Of a stretch of DNA of 64,000 bases, positions 50,298 through 58,760 are shown one piece after another; within the stretch, counting starts at the first letter, position 1, and each line of letters starts with the position of its first letter. Below the pieces are notes generated by a model that saw nothing but the letters and a program-made list of their open reading frames with translations, searched no databases and was not told the DNA's origin. The stretch spans positions 29,707-93,706 of the forward strand of contig JBDTOT010000018.1 in assembly GCA_039933105.1 (NCBI GenBank), read 5' to 3'. This DNA is from FEN-1219 sp039933105. Lineage in GTDB: Bacteria > Pseudomonadota > Gammaproteobacteria > Steroidobacterales > Rariloculaceae. Made by a program: the position numbers and the translations under genes.

Positions 50298-52466
50298 TCA
50301 CTTCGCCAACGGGTCCGGCCGCAACTGGAACTTCACGACGGAGCTGTGCGTGCCCTTGCCGCCCTCGATGTGCCACACGGCGTTCTGCCCATAGTCAGCG
50401 TACATCGCGCGGCCTTTCCAGCCGCCGTTCGGATCGTCGATGCGGCCGTCCATGCCGCGCGAGAAAAAGCCGAGCGGGTATGGCACACGGAGCACGACCC
50501 AGCGACCGTCAGGCTGCAGCGCCAGCAGCGAGTCGGAGTTCGTGCCGTTCGCAATGGCCACGTTCGGTCCGAGACCGAGCGTGTTGTGCTGATCGACGAA
50601 GTTGTAATAGCTCATGTCGACAGGAATCGCGTCGGTGGCGCCCTTGAAGTGCGGCCCCGGAGTTCGGTAAAGCGTCCACCCCTCGGCGCAATGCTGCGGA
50701 TTCAACGCCTCGGGACCCGTGAGGACGCGACACTTGCGTCGATCGAAGCTCGCGAGATGCCCGCTGCCCGCGAGCGCCGTCCAGATCACGCCGTTGGAGT
50801 CGACGTCGATGCCGCGCGGTGTGTAGCCGTTGACGTTTACCGCAGGGTTGTTGAACGGCGGCTCGTACACTTCCGACACGCACGTCTTGGGATCGATGCG
50901 CACGATGCGCCCGGGCATCGGCCCCGGCACTGCGCCCCAAATGTGGCCGTCGGTCGGATGCGCGATGACGCTGTAGAAAACTCCGGGCGGAACCTCCATG
51001 CCGGCCAACATGCCGGTCGGCTTGGGAAAGTTCGCGAATACGTAGCGGTCCACCTTGGGATCAATCTTGCCGTCGCCGTCGACGTCGTAATAAGGCAAGC
51101 ACCAACCTTGCGCCTTGGCCTCGTCGCCCGTCTCCTCGAGCACGCGCGTGTTGATCCAGCCGAGCGCGCCGCTGAACACGCCATTCGCGTACAACGTCTC
51201 GTCCTTGTCGTTCGCGAACTGCACGTGGTGAGTGTCGAAGCACGTGTTCACCTGGTGGAACTGCTTCGTCTTCGGATCGAAGTACTGCACCTGGCGGAAG
51301 CTCGTCGCTCGCGGCGCAAGCGCCGCCGACGGATGCGTCTTGCAGAACTCCGGCTGGTTCTCCGGAAGCCTGAACCGCGATGACATCCACACGCGGCCCT
51401 TGCGGTCCATGGCGGCATGATTCGTGATCGCCGGATCGAACCAGTACGGCTCGCTACCCCAGTAGGGCGACGGCTTCGGCATGACCTGTGGCTTGCCCGG
51501 CGGAATGTTCGCATCGCGCACCGGAATCCGCACGTCCGTCACCTGGTTGGTGTTCGGATCAAGCGTCAGGAACGCATCGTTACCCCAGTCGACACCGTAG
51601 ATCGGCCCCTTGGCATTCGCTGTCGGATTGCGTTTGTCGGTCGAGAGCTCGTCGTGCGCAAACGTGGCGGCGGAGCCCCACTCCCACAGCGTCAGCACGA
51701 GATTACGCTCGACACCCTCCGGGCGCGGCGGCACTGGCGGAAGCTCGCCGGCCGCAATTCGATCGGTCCAATCCGCGTACATCGTGAGCGCCGCTTTGCG
51801 GCCCATGGTGCCGAGCGCAGCAATCATCGAGGTGCCGTCCTGACCCACCTGCGTGCGGTGGTCCCAGGCGTCGTAAGACGATTCGAATTTGCCGAGCGCC
51901 GGCAACATCGTGCGCGTCGGCAGGTTGCCGAGTTGATGGCACACGTTGCAGCCAGTCTTGATCTCGTTGATCCAATGGTGCTGCGTCGCCATCCGCGGCT
52001 CGATGCCGTTGCCTTGGGCGCCCGTGCCGGGGAATTGGTCGGCGCCCGGGATCTGAATTAGCGAGTACCAATAGCTCGCGGGGTACACCTGCGCCGCCGC
52101 GCGCGCGTCCGGCGCGATTACCGCTCGCAACGACACGTGACTACCCGGGGTTGCGCGAATGCTGGGCGAGTCTACGAGACCGTAACCCCGTACCCACAGC
52201 GTGTAAGTAGCCTGCGGCAGGTCGGGCAGCACGTAGCGACCCCGGTCGTCCGTGACGACGATCTTGCGGAACTTCGTGGGCAGGTCCGTCGTCTCGGCGA
52301 TGACCCACACGCCGGCTTCCGGTCCGCGGTCGCCGGCAACGACCCCGGCGATGTCGTCGGAATCGATCGCGATCTCGCCGATCCCCTGGGCCCTCACGAA
52401 TGAGGCCGCGCACGAGAATGCGCACGCCGCCAGGATCGCCGCGTAACTTCGCCGCAGGTTCGCCAT
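50298..52466 (-). CDS. Exported cytochrome c/streptogramin-lyase-like propeller with carboxypeptidase-regulatory-like domain
   Basis: A 722-residue exported protein starting at the ATG at 52466 behind a GGGGG stretch. After the signal, residues about 35-125 resemble a carboxypeptidase-regulatory-like domain (AGVVAGDRGPEAGVWVIA, DDRGRYVLPDLP). A heme-binding TGCNVCHQLG follows (Cys173, Cys176, His177), then a virginiamycin B lyase-type propeller (VDWGNDAFLTLDPNTNQV, TPRGIDVDSNGVIWTALAG). It is the first gene of the eight-gene operon. Function is unknown; a redox-linked sensor or lyase is possible. Confidence 0.83.
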   Translation of the reverse strand: MANLRRSYAAILAACAFSCAASFVRAQGIGEIAIDSDDIAGVVAGDRGPEAGVWVIAETTDLPTKFRKIVVTDDRGRYVLPDLPQATYTLWVRGYGLVDSPSIRATPGSHVSLRAVIAPDARAAAQVYPASYWYSLIQIPGADQFPGTGAQGNGIEPRMATQHHWINEIKTGCNVCHQLGNLPTRTMLPALGKFESSYDAWDHRTQVGQDGTSMIAALGTMGRKAALTMYADWTDRIAAGELPPVPPRPEGVERNLVLTLWEWGSAATFAHDELSTDKRNPTANAKGPIYGVDWGNDAFLTLDPNTNQVTDVRIPVRDANIPPGKPQVMPKPSPYWGSEPYWFDPAITNHAAMDRKGRVWMSSRFRLPENQPEFCKTHPSAALAPRATSFRQVQYFDPKTKQFHQVNTCFDTHHVQFANDKDETLYANGVFSGALGWINTRVLEETGDEAKAQGWCLPYYDVDGDGKIDPKVDRYVFANFPKPTGMLAGMEVPPGVFYSVIAHPTDGHIWGAVPGPMPGRIVRIDPKTCVSEVYEPPFNNPAVNVNGYTPRGIDVDSNGVIWTALAGSGHLASFDRRKCRVLTGPEALNPQHCAEGWTLYRTPGPHFKGATDAIPVDMSYYNFVDQHNTLGLGPNVAIANGTNSDSLLALQPDGRWVVLRVPYPLGFFSRGMDGRIDDPNGGWKGRAMYADYGQNAVWHIEGGKGTHSSVVKFQLRPDPLAK

Positions 52467-52574
52467 AGTCCCCCCTCGCTGTTCGCCGCTGCCCCTGTTC
52501 GCCGTTCGCTGCGGCGAAGGGGCACTGCCCGAAGGGGTTAGATAGCCCGCCAGCGCTTGGGAGTACTGAAATCG

Positions 52575-52603
52575 CTCCGAAAATGCCGGAAAAACGCCGA
52601 ATG
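52575..52603. promoter_or_regulatory. GAA direct-repeat site, copy 1 (10-bp phase)
   Basis: Three GAA triplets lie exactly 10 bases apart in a 29-base site (CTCCGAAAA ... CCGGAAAAA ... CCGAATG), with a further GAAA 11 bases upstream. It lies in the divergent region between the 52466 operon and the 52698 regulator gene. Such helical-phase direct repeats suit OmpR/CadC-type winged-helix proteins. Confidence 0.6.
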
Positions 52604-52671
52604 ACCGGTTGATCGCCAAATTGCTCGGTTCTCACTGGGTACGCTAGACTGCCTCGAGGAGTACTCAAACG

Positions 52672-52700
52672 CTCCGAAAAGCGCGGAAGAACAACGAATG
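52672..52700. promoter_or_regulatory. GAA direct-repeat site, copy 2, reaching the regulator start codon
   Basis: The same 29-base layout as copy 1, 97 bases on (CTCCGAAAA ... CGCGGAAGA ... ACGAATG). It ends on the ATG of the regulator gene at 52698, so binding there would block its own translation or transcription start. Confidence 0.6.
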
Positions 52701-54947
52701 CGCGCGCCCCCTCCAGTAAGCACTCCGCCCGGCGCGACGAACGCGGCGCCTATCGCCTATGTGTTCGGGGAATTCACGCTCGACGTCGCATCGCGCCAAC
52801 TCCGGCGTGACACAGACAGCGACGTGCAACTGCCCTCGCGTGCGTTCGATGCGCTCTTGTACCTGGTGGAACACCGCGATCGTCTCGTGCAAAAGAACGA
52901 GCTCGTCGAGGCCGTATGGCACGACGTGGTCGTTACCGACGACAGTCTGATACACGCGATCTCCGTCCTTCGACGAGCCCTCGCCGATGACCCCAACGAG
53001 CCGCGCTACGTCCAGACGGTTCCGCGCCGCGGCTACCGTTTCGTCGCCGCCGTTCGTGTCATCCCGGGCAGAACCGCGCCGACCGAAACGGCGCATAGGC
53101 CCTCCGCTGCCTCCGCATCCTTCGAAGCCGCCGGTGCGGCGATACGAGCCGACACGGCGCCGCGGCGAATCCGTTGGCTCCCCCAACGCAACGCGGCATC
53201 CGTAGGCATTGCCATCGCGTTGGCCGCCGCCATCGGGGTTGCTTGCGCCTCACTCTGGGGTGGCTTCCATCGGAACGCAGAGGTCCGCGAACCGGGGCGA
53301 GCAGTCCGCCTGTTTCAGCCTGCCCCGGAGGGCGCGACCATCGTGTCGAGTGGCGTGCTGTCGCCCGACGGGCGGTGCCTGACATTCGTTGCGCGAGACA
53401 ACTTGAGCGGCAGAAGCACGCTCTGGGTCCGCACGCTGCATTCTTCGGAGCTGAAGCCGCTCGACAACACGGCAGGCGCGTCCAAACCTTTTTGGTCTCC
53501 AGACTCTGCCCGCATCGGCTTCTTCGCCAGCGGCAACCTGATGACAGTGAATGCGGCCGGGGGCGAGGCTCGCACGGTTGCTCGCGTCGGTATCACGCCG
53601 GCGGGCGGAACGTGGGCCGGCGACGACACCATCCTGTTCGCGGACTGGGCCAAGGGCTTGTATGCCGTCGGAGCGCACGGCGGGGAGCCCGAGACCGTGG
53701 CCACCCTCGACCGGACGGCGCGCGACATCGCTTTCTCGTGGCCACAGTTCCTGCCCGATGGACGCCATTTTCTGTATCAAATCGTCAGTCTCGATGCGGC
53801 CCGCACCGGCACCTACGTCGGCGACCTCGACACCCGGAAAAGCGTCCGATTGTTGGACACGGAATCGCCGGCCGTCTTCGCCCCGCCTCAGTACGTCCTC
53901 CACATTCAGCGTGACATGTTGATCGCCGAGGAATTCGACGTGCGCACGCTGCAACTCACCGGTCGCGCCACCGTTCTGGCACGTGGGGTCTCGACGCCGT
54001 CACCTGCGGACGAGAACGTGGTATCGGCAGCGGGCGACCTGATCGCCTATCGTCAGGGTATCCGCCAACAGCAACTCGCGTGGGTGAACAGATCCGGTGA
54101 AATCCTGAGCACCGTGCACATGCCGATCGAGGTGTTCAACCCACGAGTCTCTCCGGACGGATCCCAGTTGCTCGCGACGAGCTCGGTCACCACCAATCCC
54201 GGACTCTGGCTCGCGAGCTTGTCGCGTACGGAATTCGAGCGACTCGAGACCGATGCGATTGCGCCACTTTGGTCACCGGACGGCGGGCGAATCGCTTACA
54301 CGGCGCGCGGCGGGTTCGACCTGATCGTCCGCTCCACTGCGAGTGGCGACTCTCGTCCGCTGGTCACGGATGGCGCAATCAAAATACTGAACGACTGGTC
54401 GCCGGACGGCGAGCAGATTGTCTATACGCAACTCGACGATCGAACCCGGATGGATCTGTGGGGAATCCGCGTCAAAGACGGGACCGTGTTTCCAATTCTC
54501 GCAACGCCCTTCAACGAGATGCAGGCGCGAATCTCGCCCGATGGGAAATGGATCGCATACGTGTCGGACGAGAGTGGCGCGGCCGAGGTCTACGCACAAC
54601 ACTACCCGCAGCTCGGTGAGCGTTACAAAGTGTCGGCCGACGGTGGCGGCCAACCGCAATGGCGGCACGACCAGCGTGAGATGTTCTACATCGCGCCGGA
54701 CCACACGATCGTCGCGGTTCCGGTCGACCCGTCTGGCGGGCAGCCCACCTTCGGCTCACCCCAACGCTTGTTCCGCGCTCCCGGTCCAGAGGGTGCGCGC
54801 GACAACTACGCCGCCACGGCAGACGGCAGACGGTTCCTCGTTGACGGCTCGATCGCGGACGTTGGCAACACCGCGATCACCGTAGTGGTCAACTGGCCGG
54901 CGGAGGCCGGCGTCGCGGCGCAGCCGCGTGCCCAACGTCTCGAGTAA
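52698..54947 (+). CDS. Membrane-tethered winged-helix regulator with TolB-type beta-propeller (CadC-like)
   Basis: A 749-residue protein. Residues about 20-115 are an OmpR/CadC-type winged helix (YVFGEFTLDVASRQLRR, LPSRAFDALLYLVEH, SLIHAISVLRRALAD, VPRRGYRFVAAV). Residues about 165-190 are a membrane segment (SVGIAIALAAAIGVACASLW). The rest is a periplasmic WD40/TolB propeller (SPDGRCLTFVARD, WSPDGGRIAYTARGG, SPDGEQIVYTQLDD, SPDGKWIAYVSDES). So it would sense a periplasmic signal and bind DNA inside. It lies next to the GAA repeats and is divergent from the eight-gene operon. Confidence 0.9.
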   Translation: MRAPPPVSTPPGATNAAPIAYVFGEFTLDVASRQLRRDTDSDVQLPSRAFDALLYLVEHRDRLVQKNELVEAVWHDVVVTDDSLIHAISVLRRALADDPNEPRYVQTVPRRGYRFVAAVRVIPGRTAPTETAHRPSAASASFEAAGAAIRADTAPRRIRWLPQRNAASVGIAIALAAAIGVACASLWGGFHRNAEVREPGRAVRLFQPAPEGATIVSSGVLSPDGRCLTFVARDNLSGRSTLWVRTLHSSELKPLDNTAGASKPFWSPDSARIGFFASGNLMTVNAAGGEARTVARVGITPAGGTWAGDDTILFADWAKGLYAVGAHGGEPETVATLDRTARDIAFSWPQFLPDGRHFLYQIVSLDAARTGTYVGDLDTRKSVRLLDTESPAVFAPPQYVLHIQRDMLIAEEFDVRTLQLTGRATVLARGVSTPSPADENVVSAAGDLIAYRQGIRQQQLAWVNRSGEILSTVHMPIEVFNPRVSPDGSQLLATSSVTTNPGLWLASLSRTEFERLETDAIAPLWSPDGGRIAYTARGGFDLIVRSTASGDSRPLVTDGAIKILNDWSPDGEQIVYTQLDDRTRMDLWGIRVKDGTVFPILATPFNEMQARISPDGKWIAYVSDESGAAEVYAQHYPQLGERYKVSADGGGQPQWRHDQREMFYIAPDHTIVAVPVDPSGGQPTFGSPQRLFRAPGPEGARDNYAATADGRRFLVDGSIADVGNTAITVVVNWPAEAGVAAQPRAQRLE

Positions 54948-54950
54948 GCG

Positions 54951-54979
54951 CGCCCGCCAGCGGAAACTCGCTCAGGGCG
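54951..54979. terminator. Possible bidirectional hairpin between converging genes
   Basis: CGCCC and AGCG pair with CGCT and GGGCG with small bulges between the regulator and the DUF6152-type gene. It is imperfect and has no T-run, so it is weak evidence. Confidence 0.35.
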
Positions 54980-55478
54980 ACCATTCCGCCGTGGGCTTCG
55001 GCAACGCGCCGCTCTCACCGTGCGAAGTTGCACCGGCGACGCTGTCGCAGTGCTTGCCTGGGGCCGGCGGCGTGTTGGGCGGGCATTTGAATAACCCGGA
55101 TTTGCCCCGACCGCCACCCGTCAATCCGCTACGCAACGGATGCAGGCCAATGCTGAAAATCGTCCCAGGCGGAAAGCTCTGAGCCGTTATACCCTCGAGC
55201 GCAACTTGGCTCGCTGAGCGCAGCTCGACGGACCAGATCACGGGTTTTCCCGCAGCGTCGCGGACGACCACCTGGCGCGCTTCGTTCAGAGGCGAAAAAA
55301 AGATCGTGAGGTGACTAGGATCGGGGCTCACGCGCGTGACGACCCCGGTCAAAACGTAGGTCTTCTCACCGTCGTACATCGCAAACGAATGATGCGCGAA
55401 TGCCGACATGGAGGCAGCCCCAGCGACCACGGTCGCGAGCAAGGCGACAGCCGCGGAGCTAAAACGACGTTGCTGCAT
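54972..55478 (-). CDS. DUF6152-type secreted small protein (copy 5 of 5)
   Basis: A 168-residue exported protein. The start has GGAGAG upstream. Predicted cleavage after MSAFA leaves HHSFAMYDGEK. Instead of NPH it has a DPSH, whose His falls at mature position 28, one residue earlier than in the other four. A longer C-terminal tail carries two Cys (FKCPPN, KHCDSV). It starts 11 bases after the long orphan-family gene at 55490 and is in the same operon. Confidence 0.83.
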   Translation of the reverse strand: MQQRRFSSAAVALLATVVAGAASMSAFAHHSFAMYDGEKTYVLTGVVTRVSPDPSHLTIFFSPLNEARQVVVRDAAGKPVIWSVELRSASQVALEGITAQSFPPGTIFSIGLHPLRSGLTGGGRGKSGLFKCPPNTPPAPGKHCDSVAGATSHGESGALPKPTAEWSP

Positions 55479-55489
55479 ATCGCTCTCCG

Positions 55490-56848
55490 TCACTTGAATC
55501 CGAACAGCGGCGCAGCGGTGGGTCGTTCCATACCGGCCTCGAAGTACTGTTCCCAGATTTGCGCCCAGGGTCGGTTGTACACATCGGGCACGGTGTACTC
55601 GATCGTCGTCCCGGGCGGAACCGGCGTTGCGATTCCGTTGATCGGGTAGTTGTAGCGGACACACTCGATATAGAGATAAGGGTTCCCCTCGTTTAGCGCG
55701 CCCGTCTTGTCCCACCGGTGGATGATTCGCACCGGCTGCACCAGGGCTTCCGGATCGTAGAAGACAGCCTCGTGAACGATGCCGTTGACCCTGCCCTGGT
55801 CGTCCTTCCGCGGCGTGTAGATCTCGATCGACTGCATCTGGCTGCTGAACTCGAACGCTCCGTGCGACATCCAGCCCTGGACGTTCGACGTCCATGTCAC
55901 GAGCGCATCTCCATCCCAAAAGCCGATCGTCTCACCGTACCAGCGACGGACGTCCGCGGAGAGATACGGCACAGTGCCGTCCTCTTTGAATCGCCGCCCG
56001 ATCAGTGCGTGCGTGATGAAGTTTCCCGCCGTGACGTTCAGCACCTGGAACAGCTCGGGAGTCATCATGATCGAAGGGCTGAAGCCGGAGTACTGCGCGA
56101 TCCGCCGCATGAACCCTTCGGGCTGGCAGTACGACGCCGGCCACTGCGGCGCGTTGGTCGCAGCGTAGTGATACATCTGCTGCACGAACCGAGTTTGGTA
56201 TTCGGGTGTCAGCAGTGTCAGGTAGGTGGGTATCTGGAGCACTGCACCGTGATACCAGGTCGCCATCTTCGAGGCGTCCCGGCGATAGTTTCCGTTCCAG
56301 TTCGGTAGCGTGGCCTGGGTGTAGACGGTAGGCCCGCCTCGCTTGACCGTGTCCGCGAGCATCGCTTCGTAATGCTGTTTCGCGGTCTTGAATGGGTACG
56401 GGCTCACGATCTGATCGCGCGGATAATCCCGATCGCAGTACCCCCACGCGGCAGACGCGGGCGGCGAGTTGCCGATCGTCGGCGTCTCGACTGCGCCCCA
56501 TTGCGCTTCGAGACCGAGCGGCGAGTTACAGCGGAAATAGCGCGCGTCGCGCCACAGCTCGCGGTCCTTGTAGAAATCCTTGGTCGTGAAAATGTCGCGC
56601 GGCAGCGGGCTGATGCCGGGAGGCGCCGCGCCGTTCTTTGCGGCGATGACGGGCACGACGTCGTCCGGCACGCCGGGACCCACCGCCGTACCCTTGCCGT
56701 CCGGGCCCACCATCTGATCGACGTGCAGGGGCGCCGGCGCACCTCGGCCAACCAGGGGGGCCTGCGCATTGACGCATGGCGCGATCAGGCAGACGGTCAC
56801 CGCGATGATCGTCCACGACGGCCGGCCCGCGCATCGGCAAACGAGCAT
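55490..56848 (-). CDS. Secreted protein of the long WxGDxLV orphan family (paralog of 8408-9814)
   Basis: A 452-residue exported protein (signal to about residue 28). It shares motifs in order with the 8408-9814 protein: DIFTTKDFY, RYFRCNSP, SPYPFKTAKQHYEA, a YCQPEGFMRR segment, RWYGETIGFWDGDALVTW, and an EYTVPDVYNRPWAQIWEQYFE ending. It heads a two-gene unit with a DUF6152-type gene. A GAA direct-repeat site (56949-56977) lies about 100 bases upstream, linking it to the 52698 regulator. Function is unknown. Confidence 0.8.
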   Translation of the reverse strand: MLVCRCAGRPSWTIIAVTVCLIAPCVNAQAPLVGRGAPAPLHVDQMVGPDGKGTAVGPGVPDDVVPVIAAKNGAAPPGISPLPRDIFTTKDFYKDRELWRDARYFRCNSPLGLEAQWGAVETPTIGNSPPASAAWGYCDRDYPRDQIVSPYPFKTAKQHYEAMLADTVKRGGPTVYTQATLPNWNGNYRRDASKMATWYHGAVLQIPTYLTLLTPEYQTRFVQQMYHYAATNAPQWPASYCQPEGFMRRIAQYSGFSPSIMMTPELFQVLNVTAGNFITHALIGRRFKEDGTVPYLSADVRRWYGETIGFWDGDALVTWTSNVQGWMSHGAFEFSSQMQSIEIYTPRKDDQGRVNGIVHEAVFYDPEALVQPVRIIHRWDKTGALNEGNPYLYIECVRYNYPINGIATPVPPGTTIEYTVPDVYNRPWAQIWEQYFEAGMERPTAAPLFGFK

Positions 56849-56948
56849 CCTACGTCCCCCCGAAAATGCGGATCTGGTTCGAGCCGCGCGGTTGCGGCCC
56901 GACTAACGGCTACGGATACCGGACGCCTTCGGCGAAGTCCGGAACAAA

Positions 56949-56977
56949 AGCGGAAAAGGTCCGAAAAACACCGAACG
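56949..56977. promoter_or_regulatory. GAA direct-repeat site, copy 3
   Basis: The same 29-base site with GAA at 10-base spacing (GCGGAAAAGG ... CCGAAAAAC ... CCGAACG), plus a fourth GAA 11 bases upstream. It lies about 100 bases before the gene at 56848 on the minus strand, so a regulator of the 52698 type may control both transcription units. Confidence 0.6.
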
Positions 56978-56991
56978 GCGCAGCGGTCGCA

Positions 56992-57768
56992 TCAAGCCGG
57001 CGCTGAGCTCGGCGGCTCTGCTGCTCCTGTCATGAATGCCACCGCGTCGGCCATCGTGCAGTCCGTCGGCTCGATGACGCACAACCTGCGCCCCAGGCGA
57101 TGGATGTGGATGCGGTCGGCGACGTCGAACACATGAGGCATGTCGTGGCTGATCATGACGACCGACACTCCGCGGGCCCGCACCTCGCGGATCACGTCGA
57201 GAACCTTGCCGGTCTCTTTCACGCCCAGCGCTGCGGTGGGCTCATCTAGGATCACGATCTTCGAGCCGAACGCCACCGCTCGAGCGACCGCAAGACCTTG
57301 CCGCTGACCGCCGGACAGCGTCTCCACCGCCTGGCGCATGTCCTTGATCGTCAGCAGCCCGAGATCGGCCAGTTTCCGGCGCGCGGTGTCTTCCATTGCG
57401 GACCGGTCGAGCTTCCGGAGCCACCGACCCATGAAACCCGGAGCTCGCACCTCCCGGCCCATAAACAGGTTGTCGGTGATCGACAGCGCCGGCGACAACG
57501 CCAGACCCTGATACACCGTCTCGATACCGGCAGCCCGTGCCTGCAGCGGCGAGACGAACTCCACGACGCGGCTCTCGAGGCGAATTTCGCCACTGTCCGG
57601 GCGCAACGCGCCCGAGATCGCCTTGATCAGCGTCGATTTGCCGGCGCCGTTATCGCCGATCACCGCCAGAATCTCGCCGGGCCGCAAGTCGAAATCGGCG
57701 TGATCGAGCGCCGTGATACGTCCAAAGCGTTTGACGAGACCGCGGACCGTGAGGATCGGTTCGGCCAT
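56992..57768 (-). CDS. ABC sugar transporter ATP-binding protein (single NBD, FrcA-like)
   Basis: A 258-residue ABC ATPase. Walker A GDNGAGKSTL, Q-loop VYQGLALS, signature LSGGQRQG and Walker B IVILDEPTA, followed by switch His in VVMISHDMPHVF. It has one nucleotide-binding domain, unlike the double-domain RbsA/XylG type, and resembles FrcA-like fructose importers. Adjacent permease and binding-protein genes complete the importer. The stop is followed by the divergent regulatory region of 56848. Confidence 0.92.
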   Translation of the reverse strand: MAEPILTVRGLVKRFGRITALDHADFDLRPGEILAVIGDNGAGKSTLIKAISGALRPDSGEIRLESRVVEFVSPLQARAAGIETVYQGLALSPALSITDNLFMGREVRAPGFMGRWLRKLDRSAMEDTARRKLADLGLLTIKDMRQAVETLSGGQRQGLAVARAVAFGSKIVILDEPTAALGVKETGKVLDVIREVRARGVSVVMISHDMPHVFDVADRIHIHRLGRRLCVIEPTDCTMADAVAFMTGAAEPPSSAPA

Positions 57769-57770
57769 GG

Positions 57771-58760
57771 TCAGGCGGCCAAGCCCCGGATCCAGCGGTC
57801 GATCGACACCGCGGCGAGGATCAACACACCGATCAGGAGATAGGTCCACTGCGGGTCTGCGCCCGCGATTCGCAACCCGAGACCGAACACGCCCACGATC
57901 AGCGAGCCGAACAGCATGCCGAAGATCGAGCCGCGCCCGCCGAACAGAGAGACGCCGCCGATCACGACAGCCGTAATGCTCTCGATGTTGGCGAACTGAC
58001 CGGAAGTCGGCGCCACGGAGCCGACGCGACCGATCAGAACCCAGCCGGCCAGCGCGCAGATCACGCCGGCGAGCACGTATACGGAGATCAGCGTGCGGCG
58101 AACCTGCACGCCCGCAAGCTCCGCGGCGTCGGCATCGTCGCCGATGGCGTAGACGTGCCGCCCCCATGCCGTGTGGCGCAGCACGTAACTCAACAGCGCA
58201 ACCAGCCCGACCAGAGCGCCGGCGCCGAGCGTCAACGAAGCACCGGCCACTTCGAGTGGCCGGCCGAACAGTTGCAGCAACGGCGCTTGCGCCTCGATGA
58301 CCTGGCTGCGGATCGATTCGTTGCCCGAATACAGAAAGTTGGTCGCCAGAACGATCTGCCATGTCGCGAGCGTGACGATGAACGGCTGCAGCTTCATGCG
58401 CGCGACGAGCCAGCCGTTCACGCAACCGAGAGCGGCGCCGAGCGCGAAGCCGGCCAGGATCGCAAGCGGTGTCGGCCAGCCGTAGTGCACAGCGCAGTGG
58501 CCCATGACCACCGAGGTCAACACCATGATCGCGCCGCCCGACAGATCGATGCCGGCGGTGAGCACCACGAGCGTCTGCGCAGCGCCGACGAGGCCGACGA
58601 TCATCACCTGTTGCAGAATCAGCGACAGCGTGAAGGGCGATAGGAATCGCGAGCCGAGCACCACACCGAACGCGGCCACCGACACCGCCAATATCGTCAG
58701 CGGCACCAGCGCGGGTTCGGAATGCAGGAGGCTCCGGACGCGCTCGATCAGCCCCAGCAT
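57771..58760 (-). CDS. ABC sugar transporter permease (RbsC/FrcB type)
   Basis: A 329-residue permease with about eight to ten membrane segments. It has the family motifs LTAGIDLSGGAIMVLTSV and VQVRRTLISVYVLAGV, and the NIESITAVVIGGVSLFGGRGS stretch near the C-terminus. It overlaps the binding-protein gene by 13 bases and ends two bases before the ATPase gene start. It forms the membrane channel of the importer. Confidence 0.92.
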   Translation of the reverse strand: MLGLIERVRSLLHSEPALVPLTILAVSVAAFGVVLGSRFLSPFTLSLILQQVMIVGLVGAAQTLVVLTAGIDLSGGAIMVLTSVVMGHCAVHYGWPTPLAILAGFALGAALGCVNGWLVARMKLQPFIVTLATWQIVLATNFLYSGNESIRSQVIEAQAPLLQLFGRPLEVAGASLTLGAGALVGLVALLSYVLRHTAWGRHVYAIGDDADAAELAGVQVRRTLISVYVLAGVICALAGWVLIGRVGSVAPTSGQFANIESITAVVIGGVSLFGGRGSIFGMLFGSLIVGVFGLGLRIAGADPQWTYLLIGVLILAAVSIDRWIRGLAA

